The notes beneath the pieces are model-generated. The model did not search any database. It worked only from the letters and a program-made list of their open reading frames with translations, and was not told the DNA's origin. Below, piece by piece: positions 54,682-63,012 of a DNA stretch of 64,000 nt. The position numbers and the translations under genes are program-made. Each line of letters starts with the position of its first letter. The stretch's first letter is position 1. The DNA is from an uncultured Pelagibacteraceae bacterium (GTDB lineage Bacteria > Pseudomonadota > Alphaproteobacteria > Pelagibacterales > Pelagibacteraceae): contig CACFYB010000001.1 of assembly GCA_902570425.1 (NCBI GenBank), forward strand, positions 1 through 64,000, written 5' to 3'.

Positions 54682-55751
54682 AATTGTACACCCGCACCTT
54701 TTAAAAATACTGCATCTTCATCTAGAGGCCATCTTGGTTTTGCAGGGTGATCTAATTTATTGAATTGTTTAAGTTTAAACTTTTCTAATCCTACCATTGC
54801 AATCATTGCTGCATTATCCCCACATAATTCAATAGGTGGAAAAATAGGCTCATAATTTCTTTCTTCACATAGTTTAATTAACATATGTCTAATTTTTTTA
54901 TTAGCAGCAACACCACCGGCAATAACAAATTTTTTATTTTTGGGTTTAATTTGTTCTTCGAATTCATTAAAAGCTATTTTTGTTTTTTTATATAAAATTT
55001 CTGTTATTGTTTTTTGAAAAGATGCAGCTAGATCAAATTTTTCTTGATCAGTTTTAATTTGTTTTGTAATTTTTAATATTGCTGTCTTAAGTCCTGCAAA
55101 AGATAAATTACAACCACCTTTATTAAAAATTGGTTTTGGTAATTCATATTTGTTCGGGTTCCCTTTTTTTGCAAAAATTTCTATTTGAGGACCACCAGGA
55201 AATTCTATACCTAAAAGCTTTGCAGTTTTATCAAACGCTTCTCCTATGGCATCATCAATAGTTGTTCCAAGTCTTTTATATTTACTTAAATTCTTGACAC
55301 TTAAATATTGTGAATGACCTCCTGAAATCAGCAAAAGTAAATATGGATAATCTAATTTTGAATTTAGTTTAGGACTTAACGCATGACCTTCTAAATGATT
55401 TACTGCTATAAATGGTTTATTTAAAGACGCAGCTAAAGCTTTTCCAAAACTTAATCCAACTGAAAGACAAACAATTAAACCAGGTCCAGCCGTCGATGCA
55501 ACTGCGTCTATTTCCTCAATTTTTTTTCCGCTATCATCAATTGCTTTTTTGACTATCCAATCAATTTTTTCTATGTGCGATCGAGCAGCTAGTTCAGGGA
55601 CAACACCACCAAATTCTTTGTGAACATCCACTTGGCTTGATACAATATTTGATAAGACAATAGGATTTCCATGATCATTTTCTGATATTATGGATGCAGC
55701 TGTCTCATCACAACTAGACTCAATTCCGAGAATTAAGGGTTTTTTACTCAT
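54678..55751 (-). CDS. tsaD: TsaD, tRNA threonylcarbamoyltransferase
   Basis: Transfers the threonylcarbamoyl group to A37 of ANN-decoding tRNAs with TsaB and TsaE. 357 residues. ILGIESSCDETAASIISEND at the start, VVPELAARSHIEKIDWIV, FIAVNHLEGHALSPKLNS (iron-binding HxxxH), LLLISGGHSQYLSVKNLS and DDAIGEAFDKTAKLLG (DDxxGExFDK) identify the Kae1/TsaD family. Divergent from hemC, 56 bases apart. tsaD next to hemC is a standard alphaproteobacterial pair. Confidence 0.98.
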   Translation of the reverse strand: MSKKPLILGIESSCDETAASIISENDHGNPIVLSNIVSSQVDVHKEFGGVVPELAARSHIEKIDWIVKKAIDDSGKKIEEIDAVASTAGPGLIVCLSVGLSFGKALAASLNKPFIAVNHLEGHALSPKLNSKLDYPYLLLLISGGHSQYLSVKNLSKYKRLGTTIDDAIGEAFDKTAKLLGIEFPGGPQIEIFAKKGNPNKYELPKPIFNKGGCNLSFAGLKTAILKITKQIKTDQEKFDLAASFQKTITEILYKKTKIAFNEFEEQIKPKNKKFVIAGGVAANKKIRHMLIKLCEERNYEPIFPPIELCGDNAAMIAMVGLEKFKLKQFNKLDHPAKPRWPLDEDAVFLKGAGVQL

Positions 55752-55807
55752 TCAAATAGTTTTTATTAATTGTACAATCTCAATACAAAAAAGAAATAAA
55801 TTTATTG

Positions 55808-56725
55808 ATGACTAAAAAAATTATAATTGGATCTAGAGGTAGCAAATTAGCTTTGCTATATGCACAAAAAGCTAAGGATGCAATTATTAAAAATGCAAAC
55901 CTAATCGATGAGGATGTTGTTATTAAATCAATCATTACTAAAGGTGATCAATTTAAAGACACCAGACTATCTGAATTTGGGGGAAAAGGTTTATTCTCAA
56001 GCAGCATTGAAAAAGACCTTAAAGACAAAAGTATTGATATAGCAGTTCATGCTCTTAAAGATTTACCAGCTATTGAAACAGATGGTTTATTAACTGACAC
56101 TTTCTTAAAAAGAAATGACCCAAAAGAAATTTTGATTTCTAGAGATAAAAAAAAATTAATGGAATTAGATGTAAAATCAGTTGTGGGAACATCTTCACTT
56201 AGAAGAGAATTTCAAATAAAAAAGTTGAGACCCGATGTTAATTGTAAAATTATTCGAGGTAATGTTGATACAAGGATTAAAAAATTAAAAGAAGGTCAAT
56301 ATGATGCAATAATTTTATCTTTAGCAGGAATAAAATATTTAAAATTTGAAAATGAAATTACAGAAACATTTGCAACTGAGAAAATAATCCCAAGCGCTGG
56401 TCAAGGTATTATTGCTCTTCAATGCAGGGAAAACGATAAAGAGATAATTTCATTATTAAAAAAAGTTAACCATGATGAAACTTATAAAAGAGCACATGCT
56501 GAAAGAAATATTTTAAAAGTTTTGGAGGGAGATTGTGAAACTGCTATAGGAGCATATTCTTATATTGATAAAGATAAAATTGTTATTGAAGCAGAGCTGT
56601 TTTCTCTAGATGGTTCACAAAGGTTCTATGAAAAAAAAATTGAAAAAATTGAAAAATTTAGAGAAATTGGAAAAACAATTGGTAAAATTTTAAAAAATAA
56701 ATCAAATAATTCATATAAAAGATAA
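55808..56725 (+). CDS. hemC: Porphobilinogen deaminase
   Basis: Makes hydroxymethylbilane, an early tetrapyrrole step. TTG at 55805 is open but ATG 55808 gives MTKKIIIGSRGSKLALLYAQ, the family start. 305 residues. FGGKGLFSSSIEKDLKDKSI, IAVHALKDLPA, VGTSSLRREFQIKKLRPDV and EGDCETAIGAY, with the cysteine that holds the dipyrromethane cofactor. Followed 1 base later by hemD. Confidence 0.97.
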   Translation: MTKKIIIGSRGSKLALLYAQKAKDAIIKNANLIDEDVVIKSIITKGDQFKDTRLSEFGGKGLFSSSIEKDLKDKSIDIAVHALKDLPAIETDGLLTDTFLKRNDPKEILISRDKKKLMELDVKSVVGTSSLRREFQIKKLRPDVNCKIIRGNVDTRIKKLKEGQYDAIILSLAGIKYLKFENEITETFATEKIIPSAGQGIIALQCRENDKEIISLLKKVNHDETYKRAHAERNILKVLEGDCETAIGAYSYIDKDKIVIEAELFSLDGSQRFYEKKIEKIEKFREIGKTIGKILKNKSNNSYKR

Positions 56726-56726
56726 T

Positions 56727-57425
56727 ATGCATATTTTATTAACTCGACCTTTGGAAGATTGTTTAGAAATGATCTTGAAATTTAAATCATTAGGTCATCA
56801 AGTTTCTCATATTCCATTATTATCAATAGAAAAAATGAAATACGAACAAATAAATTTTTCTGAATATGGTGGAATTATATTTACGAGTACAAACGCAGTT
56901 AAGTTTTTGGATTTAAATAAATTAAACAAAAATATATTATGTTTTTGTGTTGGCAATAAAACTGAAAAAAAGGCAAGAAATGTTGGTTTTCAAAACACAA
57001 TTGCTGCTGAGGGAAATGTTTTAAATTTAAAAGAACTTATTTTACAAAATTATGAGACTAAATCTAAACCACTACTTTACATAAGTGGTGAAAAAATTTC
57101 AACCGATTTGGATAAACAACTTTTGAATGAAGGCTTTAGTATTAAAAGAATTATCAATTATCGGGCGCAACACAATCAAAAATTTAATCAAAATTTTGTG
57201 AATGAGATTAAAATGAATGCGCCAGATTTAGTGTATGTTTATTCACAAAATAGTGCCTCTAGTCTATTAAATTTTATTAAAATCAATCAAACAGAAAATT
57301 TATGGATGAATACCAATTTAATGTGTATAGGTGAAAAAACTTCGTCTATATTAAACGAAATTAAATGGAAAAAAATATTTCTTTTTAATCCGGGAGAAGA
57401 GGAGTTTTTGTTATATAAAATTTGA
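56727..57425 (+). CDS. hemD: Uroporphyrinogen III synthase
   Basis: Closes and rearranges hydroxymethylbilane. 232 residues. HILLTRPLEDCLEMILKFKS and GIIFTSTNAVKFLDLNKLN are family features. YVYSQNSASSLLNFIKINQ matches VxFTSxSxxxxF. HemD is poorly conserved in sequence, but position directly after hemC and these blocks make the call solid. Ends TGA two bases before the mscS ATG. Confidence 0.92.
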   Translation: MHILLTRPLEDCLEMILKFKSLGHQVSHIPLLSIEKMKYEQINFSEYGGIIFTSTNAVKFLDLNKLNKNILCFCVGNKTEKKARNVGFQNTIAAEGNVLNLKELILQNYETKSKPLLYISGEKISTDLDKQLLNEGFSIKRIINYRAQHNQKFNQNFVNEIKMNAPDLVYVYSQNSASSLLNFIKINQTENLWMNTNLMCIGEKTSSILNEIKWKKIFLFNPGEEEFLLYKI

Positions 57426-57427
57426 TT

Positions 57428-58513
57428 ATGGAATTGATAAATAATTTTTCAGAAATATTTTTATCAGTATGGAATAAAGGTATTCTTGGTGTAGATATTT
57501 TTCAAATATTAATTGGAATTGGAATTTTCTTAATTTTTTTAATTTTTAGGGGTTTAATAAGTAAACTTATAATAAAAAAGTTAGAAATTATTTCTAAGAG
57601 AACTACAAATAAATTGGATGATACATTTGTAAATGCTTTAATTGGACCGGCAAGATTTTTACCAATTGTTTTAGGGTTTTTTATTGCGAGCTATTATATG
57701 ACGTTCTCTATAGAAGGGAGAGAGGTCGTTGATACTATTAACAGAACCTTAATTACAATTCTAATTTTTTGGATAATTCATCAAGTCATTGAACCAGTAT
57801 CTTATATTTTAAGTGGTCTTGATAAACTTTTAACGAGAGAATTAATTGGTTGGATAATCAAATCGCTTAAAATTTTAATCTTTATTTTAGGTTTAGCAGC
57901 AGTTTTGGAATTGTGGGGTATCAAAATTGGGCCGATTATTGCTGGACTAGGTTTATTTGGTGTAGCTGTTGCTTTAGGAGCTCAAGATTTATTTAAAAAT
58001 TTAATCTCAGGAATTTTAGTTCTTGTAGAAAAAAGATTTAGGATTGGTGACTGGATTTTAGTTGATGGAATTATCGAGGGCATTGTTGAGAAAATTGGTT
58101 TTAGATCTACCACAATTAGAAAATTTGATAAATCTTTAGCTATAATTCCAAATTTTCAATTTGCAGAAAATGCGGTAATTAATATTAGTGAAACTTCAAA
58201 TTGGTTAATAAGTTGGATAATTACTCTTCAGTATGACACTACAATTGATCAATTAAAAACTATAAGAAACCAAATTGAAGATCATATTAATAAAAGTGAT
58301 GACTTTAATACAAGCATAGGTGTTGCTGTGCGAGTTGATAAATTTTCTGATAGTTCAATAGATATGTATGTTCGTTGTTTCACAAAAACAGACAGTTGGA
58401 ATGATTGGTTATCAGTAAAGGAGCGTTTAGCTATTGTGATAAAACAAATAGTTGAGAGTAATAAAGCTTCCTTTGCTTTTCCAAGCCAGTCAATTTATGT
58501 TGAAAAAAAATGA
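57428..58513 (+). CDS. MscS-family mechanosensitive ion channel
   Basis: 361 residues from ATG 57428; a TTG at 57422 is also in frame. Four or five hydrophobic helices (ILIGIGIFLIFLIFRGLIS, FLPIVLGFFIASYYMTFSI, LNRTLITILIFWIIHQVI) precede the MscS pore helix PIIAGLGLFGVAVALGAQDL and the beta domain NLISGILVLVEKRFRIGDWI and IVEKIGFRSTTIRKFDKS. The family releases solutes on osmotic downshock. It stands where hemY and a mitofilin-like gene often follow hemD in other alphaproteobacteria. The end overlaps yggT in ATGA. Confidence 0.96.
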   Translation: MELINNFSEIFLSVWNKGILGVDIFQILIGIGIFLIFLIFRGLISKLIIKKLEIISKRTTNKLDDTFVNALIGPARFLPIVLGFFIASYYMTFSIEGREVVDTINRTLITILIFWIIHQVIEPVSYILSGLDKLLTRELIGWIIKSLKILIFILGLAAVLELWGIKIGPIIAGLGLFGVAVALGAQDLFKNLISGILVLVEKRFRIGDWILVDGIIEGIVEKIGFRSTTIRKFDKSLAIIPNFQFAENAVINISETSNWLISWIITLQYDTTIDQLKTIRNQIEDHINKSDDFNTSIGVAVRVDKFSDSSIDMYVRCFTKTDSWNDWLSVKERLAIVIKQIVESNKASFAFPSQSIYVEKK

Positions 58514-58800
58514 TTGCTATCTTTTACTTAGTTTTGCAATTATTGAAACTTTATTCATATGTAGTTATAGCAAATGTTATTATAAGCTGGTTAATTGCTT
58601 TTAATGTTTTAAATACTCAAAATAGATTTGTATTTGTAATCTTAGATTTTACTTATAGATTAACAGAGCCTTTTTTAATTAGAATAAGACGATTTCTTCC
58701 AAATTTAGGTGCTTTAGATATTTCCCCAATCATTTTACTTCTGTTGATTTGGTTCATAGAAATGTGTATGAAACTCTATATTGCACCAATGATATTTTGA
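58510..58800 (+). CDS. YggT-family membrane protein
   Basis: 96 residues with two membrane segments: LLKLYSYVVIANVIISWLIA and the C-terminal ISPIILLLLIWFIEMCMKL, separated by the family-specific LTEPFLIRIRRFLPNLGALD (PxxxxxRxxxPxxxxxDxSP). YggT proteins are of uncertain function, linked to cell division or osmotic adaptation in some bacteria. It is coupled to mscS by a 4-base overlap. Confidence 0.92.
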   Translation: MIAIFYLVLQLLKLYSYVVIANVIISWLIAFNVLNTQNRFVFVILDFTYRLTEPFLIRIRRFLPNLGALDISPIILLLLIWFIEMCMKLYIAPMIF

Positions 58801-58806
58801 AAGCTT

Positions 58807-59652
58807 ATGAATTTAATAGATGGTAAAAAAGAAGCAGCACTTTTAAGAGAGGAACTAAAAAAAGAAGTTTCTGAACTAAAGGCAAAATATAATAAAGTTC
58901 CTGGATTAACAGTAATTTTAATAGGTGATTTAACACCTAGTCAAATTTATGTTCGAAATAAAGAAAAATCTGCAAATGAAGTTGGGTTAAAATCAGATGT
59001 TATAAAATATCCATACTCTGTAGAAGAAAAGGTTGTTTTAAAAAAAATAGATGAACTAAATAAAGATGATTCAGTATCCGGTATTTTAGTTCAATTACCT
59101 CTTCCAAAACATATAGATAAACAAAAGGTTATTGAAGCCATTGATCCTTCAAAAGATGTAGATGGCTTTCATCCAATGAATGTAGGAAATCTTTCCTCTG
59201 GTTATGAGAGCTCAGTGCCGTGTACTCCTTTAGGATGTTACTTATTGATTAAAAAAATTGAGCCTAATTTAAATGGTAAAAAGGCTGTTGTAGTTGGTAG
59301 GTCAAACTTAAATGGTAAGCCAATGACACAACTTTTATTGAAAGAAAATTGTACTGTTACTATTACTCATTCGAAAACTAAAAATCTTAAAGCAGAATGC
59401 TTAGAGGCAGATATAATTGTTGCAGCAGTTGGTATACCTGAGCTTGTTAGAGGCGATTGGGTAAAAAAAGATACAATTGTAATTGATGTTGGTATAAATA
59501 AAACAGACAAAGGGATAGTAGGTGATGTGGCATTTGATGAAGTTTCTAAAAATGCGAAAGCATTAACACCAGTTCCAGGAGGCGTTGGTCCTATGACGAT
59601 TGCATGTTTACTTAAAAATACAATTGACTGTTTCAAAAGATCGCAAATTTAG
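58807..59652 (+). CDS. folD: FolD, methylenetetrahydrofolate dehydrogenase/cyclohydrolase
   Basis: Bifunctional one-carbon enzyme. 281 residues. GLTVILIGDLTPSQIYVRNK has the catalytic region YVRNK. ILVQLPLPKHIDKQKVIEAI and DPSKDVDGFHPMNVG are substrate-binding motifs. KAVVVGRSNLNGKPMTQLLL is the NADP loop with VGRSxxVGKP altered to NLNGKP. TPVPGGVGPMTIACLLKNTI is the second FolD signature. Six bases after yggT. Confidence 0.97.
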   Translation: MNLIDGKKEAALLREELKKEVSELKAKYNKVPGLTVILIGDLTPSQIYVRNKEKSANEVGLKSDVIKYPYSVEEKVVLKKIDELNKDDSVSGILVQLPLPKHIDKQKVIEAIDPSKDVDGFHPMNVGNLSSGYESSVPCTPLGCYLLIKKIEPNLNGKKAVVVGRSNLNGKPMTQLLLKENCTVTITHSKTKNLKAECLEADIIVAAVGIPELVRGDWVKKDTIVIDVGINKTDKGIVGDVAFDEVSKNAKALTPVPGGVGPMTIACLLKNTIDCFKRSQI

Positions 59653-59689
59653 TATTTAAATCTATAAAAAAATTTTGGTAAGCTGAGAT

Positions 59690-59893
59690 ATGAAAAAACC
59701 AAAATATCCATATAGAATAGCTATAGTTATGGCTATACTAACAATTCCTCCAATTGGAGCAACTCAATTAGGTTGGTATCTTTATGATCAACAAACTGGT
59801 TTTGATTATGGTATGATTGTTGGAACATTTTCAGTAATATTTGCCGCTTGGCTCATGTATGAAAAAAATTGGAGAGAGGAAGACGAGGATTAA
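59690..59893 (+). CDS. Small membrane protein of unknown function (67 residues)
   Basis: 67 residues with two helices (IAIVMAILTIPPIGATQLGW and YGMIVGTFSVIFAAWLMY) around the polar YLYDQQTGFD and a charged tail NWREEDED. Acidic C-terminus and short size match no family I can name. It precedes the SHOCT protein by 3 bases and follows folD by 37, so a folD-small protein-SHOCT transcript is likely. Coding nature is supported by its spacing. Confidence 0.7.
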   Translation: MKKPKYPYRIAIVMAILTIPPIGATQLGWYLYDQQTGFDYGMIVGTFSVIFAAWLMYEKNWREEDED

Positions 59894-59896
59894 TTA

Positions 59897-60160
59897 ATGG
59901 AGAAGATTATTTTTTTTGGTTTAGTTATACCAATTCTTGGATTTGTTTTATATTTAGGAGCCACTGCTATCATGAACGGTTTTAGTGCAAAAAGATCTAA
60001 AAAAGAGGTTCAAAATATTGAAAATGAAAGACCAGAAGAGTTTTTTCGCGATGAAAATAATTTAAGTAATGAAATTGAAAAATTGAATCAACTTTTAAAA
60101 GATGGAGTTTTAACTCAAGAGGAATTTGAGAAGGCAAAAAAAAAATTATTAGATAATTAA
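59897..60160 (+). CDS. Small membrane protein with C-terminal SHOCT motif
   Basis: 87 residues. N-terminal helix IIFFGLVIPILGFVLYLGA, a charged middle, and a C-terminal SHOCT-like helix pair NEIEKLNQLLKDGVLTQEEF, with LLDxGVLTQEEFEKKK-type spacing. SHOCT domains are short oligomerisation modules. Function unknown. The stop TAA overlaps the convergent stop at 60157 (TTAA). Confidence 0.8.
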   Translation: MEKIIFFGLVIPILGFVLYLGATAIMNGFSAKRSKKEVQNIENERPEEFFRDENNLSNEIEKLNQLLKDGVLTQEEFEKAKKKLLDN

Positions 60161-61230
60161 TTGTAATTTAATAATTTTTTCAATGACTCAAACTCACCTA
60201 TTTTATAAGTAATAGTATCTTCTTTTTTAAACCCATATTTTTCTGCACTAGCTTTAAATCTTGCTGGAGGTTCCATAATAGGCTCTAAAGATAAAACGAA
60301 AGTTCCCCAGTGCATACCAATTACCTTTTTACTTTTTAAGTTTTGAGCAATTTCCAAAGCCTCCTCAGGATTAGTATGATAAACTGATTTATCTTTATAA
60401 GGCATTATTGGATAAAAATTATATGCACCAATATTTATAAATGTAAGATCAATTGGACCAAATTTACTACCAATATCTTTATAGATATTCCCAATACCAG
60501 TATCACAAGCAAATAAAATTTTTTTTCCGTTATACTCAATCAAAAAATTTCCCCACAAAGTTTTGTTTGTATCTGAAAGACTTCTTTTTGACCAATGAAC
60601 TGCAGGTAAAAATGTTACTTTTAAATTGTTGTTTATTTCAATTTCATCATACCAATCCATTTCATTAACATCGTTATATCTTTTGAAATATTTACCAAGT
60701 TTGAGTGGAAGTAAAACTTTAGCTGTTTTATATGGAAATTTTCTGATCGTCGCCATATCTTGATGATCGTAATGATTATGAGTTAACAAAAATAAATCTA
60801 TTTTTGGAATTTCTTTAAGTGTTAACGCAGGATCAGTAAATCTTTTCGGACCAAATATTAAAGGTCCTGCGTTTTTTGAAAAAACAGGATCTGTAATTAT
60901 TGTTGTATCACCTAGTTTTATTAAAAAGGTCGCATGTCCTATCCAAGCCACATAATCATCCTCTTGATATTTTTTAAGATCTGATAAAACTTTCTCTTTT
61001 TTAACAACAAGATCCTTTGGTACATTCATATCAAGCTTCTTTTTTTCTTGATTAAATATTTTATAAGACCATTTCACATTAGGGTCTCTTTTAGGGGAAC
61101 CTTCTGGGTTTCTAAAAGTTCCATCTGGTAGGTGATGATAAGGCTTTTCCATAGCAATACTTAAACAATTATAAAAAATAATTCCAACTAAAATACATAA
61201 TATTTTTATTAATTTTTTTCCATTAGCCAC
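60157..61230 (-). CDS. Metallo-beta-lactamase-fold hydrolase (RomA/NAPE-PLD-like)
   Basis: 357 residues. Signal-like N-terminus IKILCILVGIIFYNCLSIA, then FRNPEGSPKRDPN and DDYVAWIGHATFLIKLGDTT, followed by IITDPVF and the metal site LLTHNHYDHQD (His151, His153, Asp155, His156). VHWSKRSLSDTNKTLWGNFL and FACDTGIGNIYKDIG follow, with GMHWGTF at the end. Layout matches the MBL-fold branch with NAPE-phospholipase D and RomA. Substrate unknown. Overlaps the upstream dehydrogenase by 22 bases. Confidence 0.88.
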   Translation of the reverse strand: MANGKKLIKILCILVGIIFYNCLSIAMEKPYHHLPDGTFRNPEGSPKRDPNVKWSYKIFNQEKKKLDMNVPKDLVVKKEKVLSDLKKYQEDDYVAWIGHATFLIKLGDTTIITDPVFSKNAGPLIFGPKRFTDPALTLKEIPKIDLFLLTHNHYDHQDMATIRKFPYKTAKVLLPLKLGKYFKRYNDVNEMDWYDEIEINNNLKVTFLPAVHWSKRSLSDTNKTLWGNFLIEYNGKKILFACDTGIGNIYKDIGSKFGPIDLTFINIGAYNFYPIMPYKDKSVYHTNPEEALEIAQNLKSKKVIGMHWGTFVLSLEPIMEPPARFKASAEKYGFKKEDTITYKIGEFESLKKLLNYN

Positions 61231-62273
61231 AAATTATCTCCCGCTAAAAAATAAATTTTTCCATTATTGGGATGTACTTGAATGTCCCTTATTCTTCCAA
61301 TTTTATTTTTAAAAATAATATCTTCTTTTACATTTGATAAGTCATCAAATATTAATTTTCTCAGCGATTTGTCTTTTAGTGAAGTAATTAATGCATGTCC
61401 ATTCCAATCATTGAACTCTTTACCTTTGTAGATTGTTATTGCACTTGTTGCTATGGACGGAACCCAATATTGTATTGCTTTTGTAAATCCTGGCTTCCAT
61501 TTAGGACCGATAGGAATACCTGAATAGTTTGTTCCACCCCAACCCAAAATTTTCCATCCATAATTTTCACCTTTTTTCACTTCACCAAACCAATCTCCTC
61601 CTCTTGCTCCGTGATTACTCATATAAATTTTTCCATCAAATGGAGATAAAGTTAGACCTTGAGGATTTCTAATACCTATTTGATAAATTTCAGGTAACCA
61701 ATTTGATTTACCCTCAAATTTTGGATTATCTTTTGGAATACTTCCATCAGTATTAATCCTAATAATACTGCCAGGATGTTTTGTGGGATCTTGTGCAATC
61801 ATACCTTGTCCTCTTTCTCCAGCAGACGCATAAAGATAGTTATCCTTGATGGTTAATCTTGATCCAAAATGATATCCCGAATCAATTGGTGGATTTGCTT
61901 GAAAAATATTTTTAAAAAATAAATCTTTTTTATCAAATTTTGATTTTGCTATTGAAGTACTAGTTTTTCCATTTCCCCTATTTTCTGTGTATGAAACATA
62001 AACAAAATCATTTTTAAAAAGAATATCTAATAAACCACCCTGCCCATGTTCTAGCAAGTTAAGATTATGATTAATTACAGAAATATTTTTAGTATTAAGA
62101 TCTATTAATTTAAATTTTCCACTTTTTTCTGTAATTAATAATTCTTTATCATTAATAAAAGTAGATCCCCAGGGACCTTCTAAATCTACAATCTTTTTAA
62201 ATTTTAAATTTTCTGCAAAAGAATAATTTACATAAAATAAAAATAAAAAAAATGTAACAACTATTCTTATCAC
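61209..62273 (-). CDS. Glucose/sorbosone dehydrogenase-like (PQQ-dependent, YliI/Asd family) secreted protein
   Basis: The frame is open to 62360, overlapping the upstream SDR by 86 bases. GTG at 62273 is preferred because it follows the SDR stop by one base and gives a clean signal peptide (VIRIVVTFFLFLFYVNYSFA). 354 residues. Beta-propeller signatures: DLEGPWGSTFINDKELLITE, LLEHGQGGLLDILF, GSRLTIKDNYLYASAGERGQ, YQIGIRNPQGLTLSPFDGKI, ENYGWKILGWGGTNYSG and GHALITSLKDKSLRKLIFDD. PQQ-type aldose or sorbosone oxidation in the periplasm is the family role; PQQ dependence is not tested. Confidence 0.82.
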   Translation of the reverse strand: MIRIVVTFFLFLFYVNYSFAENLKFKKIVDLEGPWGSTFINDKELLITEKSGKFKLIDLNTKNISVINHNLNLLEHGQGGLLDILFKNDFVYVSYTENRGNGKTSTSIAKSKFDKKDLFFKNIFQANPPIDSGYHFGSRLTIKDNYLYASAGERGQGMIAQDPTKHPGSIIRINTDGSIPKDNPKFEGKSNWLPEIYQIGIRNPQGLTLSPFDGKIYMSNHGARGGDWFGEVKKGENYGWKILGWGGTNYSGIPIGPKWKPGFTKAIQYWVPSIATSAITIYKGKEFNDWNGHALITSLKDKSLRKLIFDDLSNVKEDIIFKNKIGRIRDIQVHPNNGKIYFLAGDNLWLMEKN

Positions 62274-62274
62274 T

Positions 62275-62985
62275 TTAAGAAAGTTTTGACCTGCCGCCAT
62301 CAACAGCAATAATTTGACCTGTAACCCAGGAGCTATCATCAGTAATAAGAAATTTTGCAAGAGAGGCGGAGTCTTTCCCTTCTCCTAATCTTTTTAAAGG
62401 ATGTGCTTTGGCTATCCCGTCAGCTAACGCTTTATTTTTTAACATTGGCTCAGCAATTTTGGAGTTAGTCAAACTAGGTGCAATACAATTAACTCTAATG
62501 TTAGGGGCAAATTCTGCAGCTAGAGAAACTGTTAAACCTTCAACAGCAGCTTTTGTAGAAGCAATAATTGCATGATTTGTGAAGCCTCTTTGAGCAGCAA
62601 CTGTAGAAAATAAAACAACTGACCCTTTATTCTTTTTTAAACTATCTTGGTAGCCTTTAATAACTTCGACTGCTGAATATAGATTTAATTTCATACACTT
62701 ATTAAAGTCTTGTTCATTAACCATTCTTAGAGGTTTCAAATCTATTGAACCAACACAATAAGCAATACCTTTAATATCCGAAATATCATTTTTAACTTTC
62801 TCTATAAATCCGTTCTCTAACACATCAGCTACTGTAAAAGGACAACCTAATTTTTCCGAAATACTTTTTGTTTCATTTTCATTTCTACCAACTAAATGAA
62901 CGTTATTTCCTGAATTCACTAATTGTTCAGCTAAGCTAGATCCGATTGAACCTGTCGCACCAAAGATTAAATATTTTTCTGACAT
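62275..62985 (-). CDS. Short-chain dehydrogenase/reductase lacking the catalytic tyrosine
   Basis: 236 residues. YLIFGATGSIGSSLAEQLVN (GxxGxIG cofactor loop, 9-15), IKGIAYCVGSIDLKPLRMVN where NNAG is altered, KLNLYSAVEVIKGYQDS, GSVVLFSTVAAQRGF with Ser127, and HAIIASTKAAVEGLTVSLAAE where YxxxK becomes Ile141-xxx-Lys145. C-terminal NIRVNCIAPSLTNS and VTGQIIAVDGGRS are normal SDR. Loss of Tyr in the catalytic triad suggests a non-dehydrogenase or an altered mechanism. The dehydrogenase-like gene follows by GTG. Confidence 0.87.
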   Translation of the reverse strand: MSEKYLIFGATGSIGSSLAEQLVNSGNNVHLVGRNENETKSISEKLGCPFTVADVLENGFIEKVKNDISDIKGIAYCVGSIDLKPLRMVNEQDFNKCMKLNLYSAVEVIKGYQDSLKKNKGSVVLFSTVAAQRGFTNHAIIASTKAAVEGLTVSLAAEFAPNIRVNCIAPSLTNSKIAEPMLKNKALADGIAKAHPLKRLGEGKDSASLAKFLITDDSSWVTGQIIAVDGGRSKLS

Positions 62986-63012
62986 AAAAAAATTTATTAG
63001 TTATATTTAACT

